A stretch of 64,000 bases of DNA from Shinella kummerowiae (GCF_009827055.1 NZ_WUMK01000006.1:248001-312000); one strand, 5' to 3'. Shown: positions 51,923-62,130, numbered from the stretch's first letter. The notes: generated by a model not told the origin, from the letters alone. Numbers and translations: made by a program.

Positions 51923-54796
51923 TCACGCCTCTGCGTTCAATTCTGCCTTTTCGCCCGTCCCGGACTTTCCGGAGAGGATCTTTTGGTAGAACAGGCCGAT
52001 GCCGATCAGCACCGCGCCGAGGCCGATGAACGACAGGGCCCGCAGGATGCCTTCGAGGTTCGCCATGTCGATGAGGAAGACCTTGATCACGGCGATCAGC
52101 ACGAGGCCGGCCGAAGCCAGGCGGATGCTCTTGGAATCGACCTTCGAGCCGACCACCAGCAGCAACACGCCGAGCAGCAGCCAGACCACCGAATAGGTAT
52201 AGGTCTCCGGCTGGAGGAACCCCTTCCAGTCGGCAATGCCCTCGCCGTGCCAATACCGGCGGACGCAGAGCGTGACCCAGGCGAAGACCAGCGCGACGCC
52301 GGTCAGCGCAAGCATGATGACATAGGGCAGCGGACGACGGTTGCGCGCATACCAGGCAAGGCCGCCATAGGCCACGCCGGGCAGCAGGTAGCCGATCAGC
52401 AGGAGATCGAAGACCGGCCATTTACCGAGCAGTTCGCCGGTGAAATACGGGTTGAGACCGATGAAATGGGCACTCAGCACGGACAGGACCGAAAGCCCGC
52501 CGACCACCATCGACCCATAGCGGAAGACGGGGCTCGGCGACTTCAGGTCGAGCGACATCATGATCGCCGAGGCGCCGATGACCAGTAACGTGTAGGTCGC
52601 CTGTTCGCCGAGCGTCGGCACGGAACTGTCGAGCACGCCGCCATTCATGCCGTGACGCACGAGGATAGCCGCCGTCAACAGCACGAAGAGGCTGGCGAGC
52701 GCCTGCAAGAGGTTGCGGATACGCTCGCCCGGCCAGCGGCGCAGTTCGAAAGCGGAGAGCGCCAGCAAGACGGCGGGAATGCCGTAACCGGCGAGAAGCT
52801 GGTTGAAGACCGGGGTCTTCGACAGGCTCGCCGCGCCGACGATGGTCGGCTCCCAGCCGATACGGCCGGCGACGACGGCGGCGGCACCCGCCATCAGCCA
52901 GGGCAGCACCGGCCAGGCGCGCAGGCGGGTTGCGAAGACGGCGGCAGTGCCGAGCACCATGAGGCCGAGCGTCGTAACAAGGCCATCCGTCAGGGCATGC
53001 AGCGCCAGGACGAGGAAGGCGAACCCGCCGGCGGCCAGGGCCCATTGCGGAATGAACAGGCCACCCTCTTGCGTGCGTTCGCGCGAAAAGGCTTCCGCTG
53101 CGGCAAAGAAGACCAGGCCGAGCAGCACGGCCAGCAGACCATGTTTCAGGTCGAAGGAGAGATTGCCGAAATTGAAGAAGCTGACGGCGAGGATCGCGAA
53201 GGGCACGGCCGGTGCCAGCAGGCTCCAGAGCGCCGCGAAAGCGCTCGACCCCACCATCCGCAGCCGCACGCCCGCCAGAGCGACGGCGGCATAGGCGACC
53301 GCGAGCACCAGCAGCAGATTGACCGGCACCGGACCGAGGACCGGCACAGGCAGGGTACCATCCGCGATCGGCGGCGCGGGGATGACACCGTCCAGCGCCG
53401 GCAGCGCGAGATTGCCGAAACCGTCGATCAGCACGCCGTCCGGCACGCCCGCGATGGCCACCACGCCGGCCACGGCGCCGACTGCGGACAAGACCGCCGG
53501 ATAGATCGCCCAGAAGCGCAAGGCGCCAAGCACGGCCAGCGCCATCACGACGATCGCGAAACCATAATCCGCGCGCGAAAGGGCCGGCACGGCGTTTGCG
53601 AGCATCAGCGCCGGGAAGAGCAGCGCCAGCGCGCCGGTCAACGATACGGCGACGGCGGGCGGGGTGAACAGGCGGTCCAGTGAATTCGAGGGCGCGTCAC
53701 CGGCTGGCGCGGCCACCTCGTCCGCCGCGATATGGCCCGGCCAGATCAGGCCATGGCCGATGGCCAGCACCAACAGCGCGACCAGCACCGGCAGGACCTC
53801 CACCTTGTCCGCCGCGGACAGATAGAGCACGGCCCAGAGCGCCATGCCGGCATTGGCGAGCGCCGGCACGACCTGCCAATGGCGGATGCGCGAGGCGGCA
53901 AAGGTGGCGAGCCAGGCGACACTCAGGAAGCCGAACAGGCTCCAGGCGCTCGGCTCCTCGGTGGAGACCAGCGCAGGCGTCAGCATGGAGGCAAGCAGGC
54001 CGAGGCCGGCGAGCGCCTGCCCGTGCAGCAGCGAAAGGCCGATGGTCAGGAAGGAGACGGCGGCCAGCAGCACGAAGGCGGTGGCGGGGCCAACATAGCC
54101 ATAGAACTCATAGGACACATAGGTGACGGCAAAGAGCGTAATCGCCCCCGCGGCGGTCAGCACGCCGGGGATCATGGCGTTCTGGAAGGCATTGGCGATG
54201 AGCGGCTGGGTGCGGCGGCGGACGAATTCGCCGATCGCCATCAGCACGAGGCCGAAGATTGCCGCAAGCGACAGCCGGACGGCAGGGCTGAGCAGGCCGG
54301 CCTCGATGGAGTACTTGACCATGAAGATGCCGCCGAGCGCCAGCGCGATGCCGCCCACCCAGACGGCCCAGCGCGCGCCGATGCGGCTTTCGAAGCTCTC
54401 CCTCGGCTTCATCGCGGTGGCGACGGGCGCGACGGCCACCGTGTCTTCGTCCACGGCACGCGCAGCGAGCGCTTCTTCCGGTTCCGAGGAGGTTGCACCG
54501 CCGAAGATCGACCGGCCCTTTTCGGCCTCGCCCTGCCCGCCGACCCACGGCCCCTTGAATTCGGGTTGTACCGGCTCGCTCGCCACTTCCGGCGTCTCGT
54601 CCGGCGCGACCTCGTCTACCGCCGCCACCCCGGCCGCGGCCGTCTCGGCCGGAACCACGACACCACCCGCCTTCAGCGCCTCGACCTCGCGTTTCAGGCG
54701 CATCACCTCGTCGCCGATCTTCTGCGCGCTGTTGCGCGAGGCATTGAGGGTGTAGAGGGCCAGGCCGATGGCGACCAGGGAGAGGATTTCGAGCAT
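51923..54796 (-). CDS. DUF2339 giant multi-pass membrane protein
   Basis: The 957-residue product has one N-terminal helix (LEILSLVAIGLALYTL), a short coiled coil (about 20-45), an acidic Pro/Ala/Glu-rich linker (about 50-135), then some 25 membrane segments to the end. The motif ESFESRIGARWAVWVGGIALALGGIFMVKYSIE (about 145-175) is the mark of the DUF2339 family. Function is unknown; it may be a transporter or envelope factor. The start at 54796 is chosen to begin the first helix. Confidence 0.9.
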   Translation of the reverse strand: MLEILSLVAIGLALYTLNASRNSAQKIGDEVMRLKREVEALKAGGVVVPAETAAAGVAAVDEVAPDETPEVASEPVQPEFKGPWVGGQGEAEKGRSIFGGATSSEPEEALAARAVDEDTVAVAPVATAMKPRESFESRIGARWAVWVGGIALALGGIFMVKYSIEAGLLSPAVRLSLAAIFGLVLMAIGEFVRRRTQPLIANAFQNAMIPGVLTAAGAITLFAVTYVSYEFYGYVGPATAFVLLAAVSFLTIGLSLLHGQALAGLGLLASMLTPALVSTEEPSAWSLFGFLSVAWLATFAASRIRHWQVVPALANAGMALWAVLYLSAADKVEVLPVLVALLVLAIGHGLIWPGHIAADEVAAPAGDAPSNSLDRLFTPPAVAVSLTGALALLFPALMLANAVPALSRADYGFAIVVMALAVLGALRFWAIYPAVLSAVGAVAGVVAIAGVPDGVLIDGFGNLALPALDGVIPAPPIADGTLPVPVLGPVPVNLLLVLAVAYAAVALAGVRLRMVGSSAFAALWSLLAPAVPFAILAVSFFNFGNLSFDLKHGLLAVLLGLVFFAAAEAFSRERTQEGGLFIPQWALAAGGFAFLVLALHALTDGLVTTLGLMVLGTAAVFATRLRAWPVLPWLMAGAAAVVAGRIGWEPTIVGAASLSKTPVFNQLLAGYGIPAVLLALSAFELRRWPGERIRNLLQALASLFVLLTAAILVRHGMNGGVLDSSVPTLGEQATYTLLVIGASAIMMSLDLKSPSPVFRYGSMVVGGLSVLSVLSAHFIGLNPYFTGELLGKWPVFDLLLIGYLLPGVAYGGLAWYARNRRPLPYVIMLALTGVALVFAWVTLCVRRYWHGEGIADWKGFLQPETYTYSVVWLLLGVLLLVVGSKVDSKSIRLASAGLVLIAVIKVFLIDMANLEGILRALSFIGLGAVLIGIGLFYQKILSGKSGTGEKAELNAEA

Positions 54797-54893
54797 TGCG
54801 ACTCCAGCACGGCAGTATCCGGGCGGCGAGACTACCCGTTTTTTTCCAAACGCCAAACGAGGTTACGTTTCAGGCGGCCGTTCTCTTCGCTTG

Positions 54894-55403
54894 TCAGCGC
54901 GTGAGATTTTCGATCGGGAAGATGGCGCAGGTTTCCGTGCCATGGGCGAGCAGCTTGCCATTGCCGTCGCGCAGCCACGCTTCGGAGGTTGCGATGGTAC
55001 GGCCGCGGTGGACGATTTTGCCCTCGCAGAACACTTCGCCCATGCCAGGCAGAACGGGGCGCACCAGGTTCAACTTGAATTCGATGGTCGTGTAGGCCTC
55101 ACCCGGCTTGACGACGGAAAAGACGGCGCAGCCAAGGGCGGAATCCATCACCGTGGCCGTCCAGCCGCCATGCACGGTGCCGAGCGGGTTGAGGTGATCG
55201 GCAGACGGCATGCCGGCAAAAACGACGCGGCCATCCTCCACCTCGGTCAGGCTGAAAGCGAGCGTCCTGGCCATCGGCGGCGCGGGCAGTTCGCCGGCCA
55301 GCATCGCCTGCAGCACCTTGAGCCCGCCGTCACGCTTCACCACGTCGAGCGGCAGCGTGCCGATGCCGCCGACCGTCAGGCCCGGATAGATTTCGACCGT
55401 CAT
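54894..55403 (-). CDS. PaaI-type thioesterase (hotdog fold)
   Basis: The 169-residue product carries the hotdog thioesterase pattern [27 protein letters not shown] (HGG at 78-80) and [16 protein letters not shown]. Such enzymes hydrolyse acyl- or phenylacetyl-CoA-type thioesters. The substrate is unknown. Its ATG overlaps the recO stop (ATGA), so the two are co-translated. Confidence 0.9.
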   Translation of the reverse strand: MTVEIYPGLTVGGIGTLPLDVVKRDGGLKVLQAMLAGELPAPPMARTLAFSLTEVEDGRVVFAGMPSADHLNPLGTVHGGWTATVMDSALGCAVFSVVKPGEAYTTIEFKLNLVRPVLPGMGEVFCEGKIVHRGRTIATSEAWLRDGNGKLLAHGTETCAIFPIENLTR

Positions 55404-56164
55404 GCACTCGCCTCTTTCGGTTGATCGTGTCTTGGCATGCTGAGCGCCTTCATTGCCGCCTGCACAAAACCCTCGCGGGCGCTGGCAAGCTCCAGTCCGC
55501 GCGGTTCGCAGACATGCCGGTTGAGGAAAAAGGCCGTTAGGCGGAAGCCTTCGGCAAGAGCGGCGGCGTCGGCGGCGTGCCGGCTCTCGTCACCGAGAAA
55601 GGCGGGCAGCGCCAGCATCTTGTCCGCCCAGGGCGCGCCGGCCTCCCGCGAGACCGCGCGGCCGGATTTCGGCGAGACGTAACAGAGGTTTTCGCGCGTG
55701 CCGGTGGCCGCGCATTCGAAAAGACCAAGGCCGAAGCCGAGATCGTTCAGGACGGCTAGCTCGAAACGCACGAAGAGTTCACCAGCATCCGCCGGCTCGT
55801 GCAGGTGATCGAGGATGACGGCCAGCGCCTCGTAGAGATGGGGATGCGGATCACGCTCCGGCAGGAAGCGCAGCAAGGCGGCCATGGCCTGCACGCCGTA
55901 GACGGCCGTTGCCGTTTCCATCAGCCGCCCGGCACGCAGCTCCAGGGGTTCGATACGGAATTCGCCGAGATGTTCGTCGAGCCGCGCCCGCCAGGTGACG
56001 TCGACGGAGTTGCCGGGCTGGAGCACCGGCTGCATGGTTCGCGAGCGGCCACCGCGCACCATGCCGAGATGGCGCCCGCGGTCGCGCGTCATCACCTCGA
56101 CGATCACCGACGTCTCACCATGGCGCCGAACGCCCAGAACGATGGCTTCATCACTCCATTGCAT
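55400..56164 (-). CDS. recO: DNA repair protein RecO
   Basis: RecO works with RecF and RecR to load RecA on single-stranded gaps. The 254-residue product has the OB-fold N-terminal domain ([37 protein letters not shown]), the helical middle ([61 protein letters not shown]) and full length. The ATG at 56164 is preferred over a TTG at 56170. Its upstream side is bounded by a palindromic repeat. Confidence 0.95.
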   Translation of the reverse strand: MQWSDEAIVLGVRRHGETSVIVEVMTRDRGRHLGMVRGGRSRTMQPVLQPGNSVDVTWRARLDEHLGEFRIEPLELRAGRLMETATAVYGVQAMAALLRFLPERDPHPHLYEALAVILDHLHEPADAGELFVRFELAVLNDLGFGLGLFECAATGTRENLCYVSPKSGRAVSREAGAPWADKMLALPAFLGDESRHAADAAALAEGFRLTAFFLNRHVCEPRGLELASAREGFVQAAMKALSMPRHDQPKEASA

Positions 56165-56222
56165 GGCCAAGCCTTACGCCCTCGGCTGGTTGGCTGCAAG
56201 CAGCAAGGTCTCAGGCACGCAG

Positions 56223-56336
56223 CCCCTCATCCGCCCCTTCGGACCACCTTCCCCCCGGCAGGGAGAAGGAGAAACGAAACGCCGGTGATTTCCCCTTCTC
56301 CTCAGCGGGGAGAAGGGCCCGGCAGGCGGATGAGGG
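56223..56336 (+). repeat. RIME-like palindromic intergenic repeat, copy 2
   Basis: The left end CCCCTCATCCGCC mirrors the right end GGCGGATGAGGG, with inner CCTTCCCCCCGG / GGGGAGAAGGG arms. The layout matches the element at 6825-6942, with which it shares the ends but not the centre. It lies between recO and the L,D-transpeptidase gene, which diverge from it. Confidence 0.75.
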
Positions 56337-56514
56337 AGCTCCCAAACCAATCAACGAGGCATGCGGCGGAACGACGCGTGGCTCGATCGCCACACCTAAA
56401 CCCTTGCCACAGTTTCGCTTTCTTCTCGCCCTGCCCTCGCCCGTTTTGCCTTCGAAGAACCGGCCAAAGGCTGCAAAGGCCGAAACTGCAATCGAAATGA
56501 CAGGTGCCCAACTC

Positions 56515-57249
56515 ATGTGTGTGTCCCGCATCCGCGCTCGCGCGGTTCTCCGCTCCCTCGCCCTCCTCGCCCTTGCCGCCACGCTGGCAAGCTGCGTCAC
56601 CACCGCCAAGCCGGTGAAGAAGAAGGGACCGGACCCGATGCATGTCGCCATGTACGGACCGCATCCGGAAGAGCGCTTCCCGTTGCCGGCGATGGATATC
56701 AGCCGGGTCAATCCGAAATACTTCCGCCAGCTCGTCGCCTACCAGACGGCGGAACCAGCCGGCACCATCGTCATCGACACGCAGGACCGCTTCCTCTACC
56801 TCGTGCAGGGCGAAGGCATGGCCATGCGTTACGGCATCGGCGTCGGCAAGGCGGGGCTGGAATTCGAGGGTGGCGCGCGCATCGGCCGCAAGGCGGAATG
56901 GCCGCGCTGGACACCGACGCAGAACATGATCGCGCGCGAGCCGGAACGGAACCAGAAATGGGCGGGCGGCATGGAGCCGGGATTGACCAATCCGCTCGGG
57001 CCGCGTGCACTCTATCTGCACAAGGACGGCAAGGACACGCTCTTCCGCATCCATGGCACATCCGAGCCGTGGTCGATCGGCAAGGCAGTATCGAGCGGCT
57101 GCATCCGGCTGTTCAATCAGGATATCATCGACCTCTACGGCCGCGTGCCGACCGGCAGCCGGGTCGTGGTGCTGCAGCACCAGACGCCGGCCCATGAGGC
57201 GGTGCCGATGGCGGCCGCCGACGGACTGGTGCCGCCGGCCGCCATCTAG
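56515..57249 (+). CDS. L,D-transpeptidase lipoprotein (YkuD domain)
   Basis: The 244-residue product has a lipoprotein signal with the lipobox LASC (CVTTAKP follows). The YkuD domain (about 80-215) has the catalytic His in IHGTSEPWSIG and the Cys in SSGCIRLFNQDIIDLY (HX~15SxGCxR). It links peptidoglycan stems in a 3-3 fashion or anchors proteins to the wall. The ATG at 56515 is chosen to start the signal peptide; in-frame ATGs at 56497 and 56404 are possible. It has no partner nearby. Confidence 0.9.
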   Translation: MCVSRIRARAVLRSLALLALAATLASCVTTAKPVKKKGPDPMHVAMYGPHPEERFPLPAMDISRVNPKYFRQLVAYQTAEPAGTIVIDTQDRFLYLVQGEGMAMRYGIGVGKAGLEFEGGARIGRKAEWPRWTPTQNMIAREPERNQKWAGGMEPGLTNPLGPRALYLHKDGKDTLFRIHGTSEPWSIGKAVSSGCIRLFNQDIIDLYGRVPTGSRVVVLQHQTPAHEAVPMAAADGLVPPAAI

Positions 57250-57263
57250 TCATTCGGCGCACG

Positions 57264-57626
57264 TCACCAAGCGTCGGGCTCGCGCACCATGTGCACGATG
57301 TTGGCCGGGTTCATGATCCAGCCACCACGAAACCCCTCGCCGAGGTCCTCAACGGCGTCGCAGCGCACGGCGCCGTTCTGTTCGAGATGGCCGAGCGCCA
57401 CCCGGTGGTCCGGCGAGAAGAGTTCGAGCCAGACTTCCGCCTGGCTGTAGTTCGGCGCCTCGTCGATCCACAGCCGGTTCGGGCCAAGCAGGAAGCCCGT
57501 GGCGGGCGCCTTGTCGTCGAACGGCTCTAGGCCGACGACGTCGCGGTAGAAGGCGATCGTCGCCTCATACTGGTGTGACGGCACCTTCATGGCAATGTTG
57601 ATGCCGCCCTTGATGTTGACAGTCAT
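57264..57626 (-). CDS. VOC family protein
   Basis: The 120-residue product has one vicinal-oxygen-chelate domain (MKVPSHQYEATIAFYRDVVGLEPFD, GPNRLWIDEAPNYSQAEVWLELF) like small glyoxalase/bleomycin-resistance proteins. The substrate is unknown. A strong AGGAGG site precedes the ATG. It converges with the L,D-transpeptidase gene and lies downstream of the SRPBCC gene, with a repeat between them. Confidence 0.87.
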   Translation of the reverse strand: MTVNIKGGINIAMKVPSHQYEATIAFYRDVVGLEPFDDKAPATGFLLGPNRLWIDEAPNYSQAEVWLELFSPDHRVALGHLEQNGAVRCDAVEDLGEGFRGGWIMNPANIVHMVREPDAW

Positions 57627-57670
57627 GTATTCCTCCTGGGGCAATTCCAGCAAAAAGTGCACAGCGGTCT

Positions 57671-57742
57671 TGCGTCCGAAATTACGTAAAAACAAAGAGA
57701 TAGAGCGTTTTCGCGGTTCGAAGAAAAGCGGAAATGCCCTAG
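57671..57742 (+). repeat. GCGTCCG-AAATTACGT / TAGAGC inverted repeat element
   Basis: The 72-bp element includes an imperfect inverted repeat, TAGAGCGTTTTCGC (57701-57714) with GCGGAAATGCCCTA (57728-57741), matching at 11 of 14 positions. The stretch GCGTCCGAAATTACGTAAAA and the run ACAAAGAGATAGAGCG resemble an intergenic repeat I know from rhizobia. It overlaps the stop codon of the SRPBCC gene. Confidence 0.5.
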
Positions 57743-58227
57743 GTAAAATCCTCCTGTTCGGCGGCGACGACGCCCTTGAGCTCGCTCGGGTAATAGCCGT
57801 CGCGCAGATTGATGCCGTATTCGACATAGGCCTTCATGCAGGCAAGCATCTGCGACCAGCCCTCGCAGTTCATGTATGACGACTTCTGGCCACGCTCGTT
57901 CTCGCGCCAGCCGGTTTCCCCGATCGTCACCATCGTGCCGCCATCGTCGAGCGGCTTGAAGCGCATCTCGACGCGTGTCTTGTAGGGCTCCTCGCCCTCC
58001 TCGATCATGGCGTCCCAGCGAAAGGCGATGAGCGCGTTCTCCTCGACCTTGTCGACGATGACCGGCGCCATGTTCCACCAGGTGACGGTCGTGCCCTCGA
58101 CGAGCGGGCCGCTCGCGCCGCCGATCGTCGTGAAATAGCCGCTCAGCTTCTTCGGATTGACCACCGCGTCGAAAACGTCGGCGACCGGCTTGCCGATCCG
58201 CCCGTTCACACGAAATTCCAGCGTCAT
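57739..58227 (-). CDS. SRPBCC domain protein (AHSA1-like)
   Basis: The 162-residue product has the AHSA1/START-like beta-grasp layout (MTLEFRVNGRIGKPVADVFDAVVNPKKLSGYFTTI ... GWRENERGQKSSYMNCEGWSQMLACMKAYVEYG), a hydrophobic ligand pocket fold. Genes of this kind are often paired with an ArsR-type regulator, as here (58300). The ligand is unknown. AGGAGG precedes the ATG at 58227; the frame open to 58278 lacks a site. Confidence 0.9.
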   Translation of the reverse strand: MTLEFRVNGRIGKPVADVFDAVVNPKKLSGYFTTIGGASGPLVEGTTVTWWNMAPVIVDKVEENALIAFRWDAMIEEGEEPYKTRVEMRFKPLDDGGTMVTIGETGWRENERGQKSSYMNCEGWSQMLACMKAYVEYGINLRDGYYPSELKGVVAAEQEDFT

Positions 58228-58264
58228 GCCGTCCTCCTTCGGGGCGATTGCGCCCGCTTCTGTC

Positions 58265-58301
58265 TTGCACCAAGACAAGATATGTTATAAAAACATAACA
58301 T
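58265..58301 (+). promoter_or_regulatory. arsR promoter with overlapping operator
   Basis: TTGCAC (58265-58270), a 15-nt spacer and TATAAA (58286-58291) form a promoter. ATGTTAT (58282-58288) and ATAACAT (58295-58301) form a perfect 7-bp inverted repeat over the -10 region that runs into the arsR ATG at 58300. ArsR-family repressors bind such repeats. Both divergent genes could be controlled from it. Confidence 0.55.
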
Positions 58302-58623
58302 GTCAAGCGAATCGAAAGAGGACGCCATCTTCAAGGCGCTCGCCAATGGAAAGCGGCGGCAAATGCTGGACGCGATCAAGCACGCGCCGCTGACGACGGG
58401 CGCGCTGTGCGAGAAATTTCCGGAGATGGACCGGTGCACGGTCATGCAGCACCTGAAGGTGCTGGAAGAGGCGGACTTGATCATTCCCCGCCGCGAGGGT
58501 CGAGAACGCTGGAACCACCTCAATGCCCTGCCGATCCAGGCGATCCATGACCGCTGGATCAGCCAATATGCCGGCCATGCGATGAATGTGCTGTCGGCGC
58601 TGAAGGGCGACCTGGAGGCATGA
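58300..58623 (+). CDS. ArsR family transcriptional regulator
   Basis: The 107-residue product has the ArsR winged-helix core (FKALANGKRRQMLDAIKHAPLTTGALCEKFPEMDRCTVMQHLKVLEEADLIIPRREGRERW). It lacks an obvious metal-binding cysteine pair at the usual ELCVCD position (here ALCEKF), so it probably senses something other than arsenite. It has no ribosome site, and the predicted start of transcription falls at the ATG, so the mRNA may be leaderless. It is divergent from the SRPBCC gene. Confidence 0.92.
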   Translation: MSSESKEDAIFKALANGKRRQMLDAIKHAPLTTGALCEKFPEMDRCTVMQHLKVLEEADLIIPRREGRERWNHLNALPIQAIHDRWISQYAGHAMNVLSALKGDLEA

Positions 58624-58655
58624 GGCGCCGCTCTGTCGGCAGCGCCTCGCCAAAA

Positions 58656-59549
58656 TCAGACTTCGGCTGCGATACGGCCCACCTCGGCGATGACGGCATT
58701 GCGCTCGTCGCCGGAAATGCCCGGCATTTCCACGAAGGCGCTGACGATGATCGCGCCACGGTTCGGCGACCAGGCGATGGCGACGTCATTGGCATTGCCG
58801 GCCTTGTCACCGTTGGTGCCGGTCTTGTCGCCGGTCATCCAGTCGGCGGGGAAACCGGCGCGCAACCGTGTGTCACCCGTCTTGTTCATGACGAGCCAGG
58901 CGGCGAGCTGCGCCTTCGAGCGCGGCGACAGCACGTCGCCGAAGATCAGCTTGCGCAGCGTCTCGATCATCGCGACCGGGGTGGTCGTGTCGCGTTCGTC
59001 ATCCGGCGTGTCGTGATAGTTGAGCGTCGGCTCCGTACGGTCGAGCCGCGTGATGTCGTCTCCGAAACCGCGCAGGAACTCGGTGACGGCCTTCGGGCCG
59101 CCGGAAGAGGCCAGCAGAAGATTGGCGGCGGCATTGTCGCTAAGCGTGATGGTTGCCTCGCAGAGCTCGGCAATCGAAATGCCATCACCGCCGATACGCT
59201 TTTCCACGACCGGCGCCCAATCGACGAGGTCTGATTTCTTGACGACGATGCGACGGTCGAGCGCCTCTTCCTCGCGGTCGACGCGGGCGAGGATGTGCCC
59301 GGCAAGCAGCGCCTTGAAGGTGCTGCACATCAAAAAGCGTTCGTCCGTGCGGTGACCGAGCCGCGCGCCCGTCGCGAAATTAAGTATGGCAACACCAAGG
59401 CGGCCTTCATGGCGGGCCTCAAGCTCCGCCAGCCGCTTTTCCAACGTGCCGCCCGCCGCAGCGGCGGCGCCGCCGGTCAATGCGGAGACCGCCGGAACGG
59501 CAAGCAGTGCGCCGGCAATGGCCTGCCGGCGTGAAATCGTCATCGTCAT
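58656..59549 (-). CDS. class A beta-lactamase
   Basis: The enzyme hydrolyses beta-lactam rings in the periplasm. The 297-residue product has a Tat signal (SRRQAIAG, residues 6-13), the active-site STFK (Ser76 to Lys79), SDN (137-139), the deacylation Glu173 in RTEPTLN, and KTG (242-244). A cysteine directly before the active Ser (Cys75) is present as in several carbapenemases, but position 238 (standard numbering) is Asn. The ATG at 59549 follows AGGAAA at 6 nt. No ampR-like regulator or mobile element is next to it. Confidence 0.95.
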   Translation of the reverse strand: MTMTISRRQAIAGALLAVPAVSALTGGAAAAAGGTLEKRLAELEARHEGRLGVAILNFATGARLGHRTDERFLMCSTFKALLAGHILARVDREEEALDRRIVVKKSDLVDWAPVVEKRIGGDGISIAELCEATITLSDNAAANLLLASSGGPKAVTEFLRGFGDDITRLDRTEPTLNYHDTPDDERDTTTPVAMIETLRKLIFGDVLSPRSKAQLAAWLVMNKTGDTRLRAGFPADWMTGDKTGTNGDKAGNANDVAIAWSPNRGAIIVSAFVEMPGISGDERNAVIAEVGRIAAEV

Positions 59550-59689
59550 GTCCATTTTCCTGTCTGTCGGCGCCGGAAGCGCATCGCACCTTGCCGGCCC
59601 GTTCGAGCCCGCCCTTACCGCACTATGCAAAAGCGGATGGCTCAAAACAAACGACGATTTCTGCCGGCAGCCATTAGGAAAATTTGGGC

Positions 59690-61999
59690 TTACTTGCGTT
59701 TCATCGCCTCGGCGAGCGCCGCGCCGAATGCCCCCTGCGACGGTGCCTGCTGCTTGGGCGCCGCCTGGCTGAATTTCGGCTTCATCTGCGCATTCTTGTC
59801 GTTGCGGGGGGCGTTGTCGCGGGCGGCGGGTGCACCACCCTCCTTGCGCATGCTGAGCGCGATGCGCTTGCGCGGCACATCGACCTCGGTGACGCGCACC
59901 TTCACCACGTCGCCGGCCTTCACCACCTCGTGTGGATCTTTGATGAAACGGTCGGCGAGTTGCGAGACGTGCACAAGGCCATCCTGGTGCACGCCGATAT
60001 CGACGAAGGCACCGAAGGCGGCGACGTTCGTCACCGTGCCTTCGAGCAGCATGCCGGGTTTCAGGTCCTTGATGTCATCGATGCCGTCGGCGAAGGTTGC
60101 GGTCCTGAATTCCGGGCGCGGGTCCCGGCCGGGCTTTTCCAGTTCGGCAAGAATGTCCTTGACCGTCGGCAGGCCGAAACGCTCGTCGACGAATACCTTC
60201 GGATCCAGTTGCTTGAGGGCGGCACTGTCGCCCATCAGCGCACGCACATCACGGCCGCAGGCGGCGACGATCTTCTTGGCGACGCCATAGGCTTCCGGAT
60301 GCACAGAGGACGCGTCGAGCGGCTCCTTGCCATTCGGAATGCGCAGGAAGCCGGCGCACTGTTCAAAGGTGCGGGCACCCAAGCGGGCAACCTTCATCAG
60401 GTCCTTGCGGCTGCCAAACGGGCCATTGGCGTCGCGATGCGACACAATCGCCTCCGCCGAGGATTTTCCAAGCCCGGAAACACGGGCGAGCAGCGGCGCA
60501 GACGCCGTGTTGAGATCGACGCCGACTGCGTTCACCGCGTCTTCCACCACGGCATCGAGCGAGCGGGAGAGTTTACCCTGATCGACATCGTGCTGATACT
60601 GGCCGACGCCGATCGATTTCGGCTCGATCTTGACGAGTTCGGCGAGCGGATCCTGAAGGCGGCGGGCAATGGAGACGGCGCCGCGCAACGAGACGTCGAG
60701 ATTGGGGAATTCGGCCGCGGCCGCCTCCGAGGCGGAGTAGACCGAGGCGCCGGCTTCCGAAACGATGACCTTCGTGGGTTTTGGCGCGGGGAGTTGCGCC
60801 AGCATGTCGGCGACCAGCTTTTCCGTTTCGCGGCTGCCGGTGCCGTTACCGATCGAGATCAGCTCTACCTTGTGCTTGCGGATGAGGCTTGCAAGCTCCG
60901 CCTGCGTGCCACGCACATCGTTCTTCGGCGGGAACGGATAGACCGTCGTCGTCTCGATCACCTTGCCCGTATTGTCGACCACCGCGACCTTGACGCCGGT
61001 GCGGATGCCCGGATCGAGGCCCATCGTGGCGCGGGTGCCGGCGGGTGCGGCAAGCAGCAGGTCCTTGAGATTACGCGCGAAGACGCGGATCGCCTCTTCC
61101 TCGGAGCGCTCGCGCATCTCGCGCATCAGGTCGAGCGAGAGCGACATGGAGAGTTTCACGCGCCAGGTCCAGCCGATCACCTCGGAAAGCCACTTGTCGC
61201 CCGGCTTCGTGCCGATGGCATAGAAGGACGCGATGATGCGCTCGACGGGCTTGACCGGCTCGACGTTATCCTGATCGACGACGATATCGACCGACAGGAA
61301 CTCCTCGTTCCAGCCGCGCAGCATGGCAAGCGCGCGATGGCCCGGCACCGTCGCCCAGCGCTCGGTCTGGTCGAAATAATCGGAAAACTTGGCGCCGGCC
61401 TCCTGCTTGCCTTCCACCACGCGGGAACGGAGATAGGCATTGTCCTTCATATACTCGCGCAGGCGCTTCAGCAGGTCGGCGTTTTCTGTCAGTTGCTCGG
61501 CGACGATGTCGCGTGCGCCTTCCAGCGCTGTCTTCACGTCCGGCACCTCGGCAGAAAGGAACTGCCCCGCCAGTTCCGCCGGGACCAGCGCGCGGTCGGC
61601 CAGGATTTGCTCGGCGAGCGGGCCGAGGCCGCGTTCACGGGCGATCTCCGCCTTGGTGCGGCGCTTCGGCTTGTAGGGCAGGTAGATGTCTTCCAGCTCC
61701 GCCTTCGTCGTGACGGCGGCAATCTTGCCGGCGAGTTCGTCCGTCAGCTTGCCCTGCCCCGAAATCGACTCGAGGATCGAGGCGCGGCGGGCCTCCAGCT
61801 CGCGCAGATAGGTCAGCCGTTCTGCAAGGTTGCGCAGCTGCGTGTCGTCAAGCCCGCCCGTCACTTCCTTGCGGTAACGCGCGATGAACGGCACGGTCGC
61901 GCCCTCGTCGATGAGGCCCACGGCGGCGGTCACCTGCGCGGCGGTCGCCTTGATCTCGGCGGCGATCAGGTTCGCGATCTTGAGTGGGGTCGGGGCCAT
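59690..61999 (-). CDS. tex: Tex family RNA-binding transcription accessory protein
   Basis: The 769-residue product has the Tex layout: an N-terminal helical domain ([18 protein letters not shown]), a YqgF-like RNase H fold ([20 protein letters not shown]), helix-hairpin-helix segments ([22 protein letters not shown]), and an S1 domain near 645-710 ([35 protein letters not shown]). It ends in a Lys/Gln-rich tail. It binds RNA and affects transcription. The ATG at 61999 follows AGAGGAG. Confidence 0.95.
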   Translation of the reverse strand: MAPTPLKIANLIAAEIKATAAQVTAAVGLIDEGATVPFIARYRKEVTGGLDDTQLRNLAERLTYLRELEARRASILESISGQGKLTDELAGKIAAVTTKAELEDIYLPYKPKRRTKAEIARERGLGPLAEQILADRALVPAELAGQFLSAEVPDVKTALEGARDIVAEQLTENADLLKRLREYMKDNAYLRSRVVEGKQEAGAKFSDYFDQTERWATVPGHRALAMLRGWNEEFLSVDIVVDQDNVEPVKPVERIIASFYAIGTKPGDKWLSEVIGWTWRVKLSMSLSLDLMREMRERSEEEAIRVFARNLKDLLLAAPAGTRATMGLDPGIRTGVKVAVVDNTGKVIETTTVYPFPPKNDVRGTQAELASLIRKHKVELISIGNGTGSRETEKLVADMLAQLPAPKPTKVIVSEAGASVYSASEAAAAEFPNLDVSLRGAVSIARRLQDPLAELVKIEPKSIGVGQYQHDVDQGKLSRSLDAVVEDAVNAVGVDLNTASAPLLARVSGLGKSSAEAIVSHRDANGPFGSRKDLMKVARLGARTFEQCAGFLRIPNGKEPLDASSVHPEAYGVAKKIVAACGRDVRALMGDSAALKQLDPKVFVDERFGLPTVKDILAELEKPGRDPRPEFRTATFADGIDDIKDLKPGMLLEGTVTNVAAFGAFVDIGVHQDGLVHVSQLADRFIKDPHEVVKAGDVVKVRVTEVDVPRKRIALSMRKEGGAPAARDNAPRNDKNAQMKPKFSQAAPKQQAPSQGAFGAALAEAMKRK

Positions 62000-62130
62000 G
62001 GGGAACTCCTCTGGGGTGACGCGCGGTCGGCGGGGGGCGACCATAGTGCCGGGCTTCCGACAGGCCAACCGAAAGGCGGCTCACGGGCGGGCACGTCCAC
62101 AATATATCACGTCCGATGCCCCTCGCCAGA

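Noticed and set aside
58656-59549. Beta-lactamase on a mobile element
   Set aside because: No transposase, inverted repeat or base-composition change flanks the gene; it sits between ArsR and tex as an ordinary chromosomal gene.
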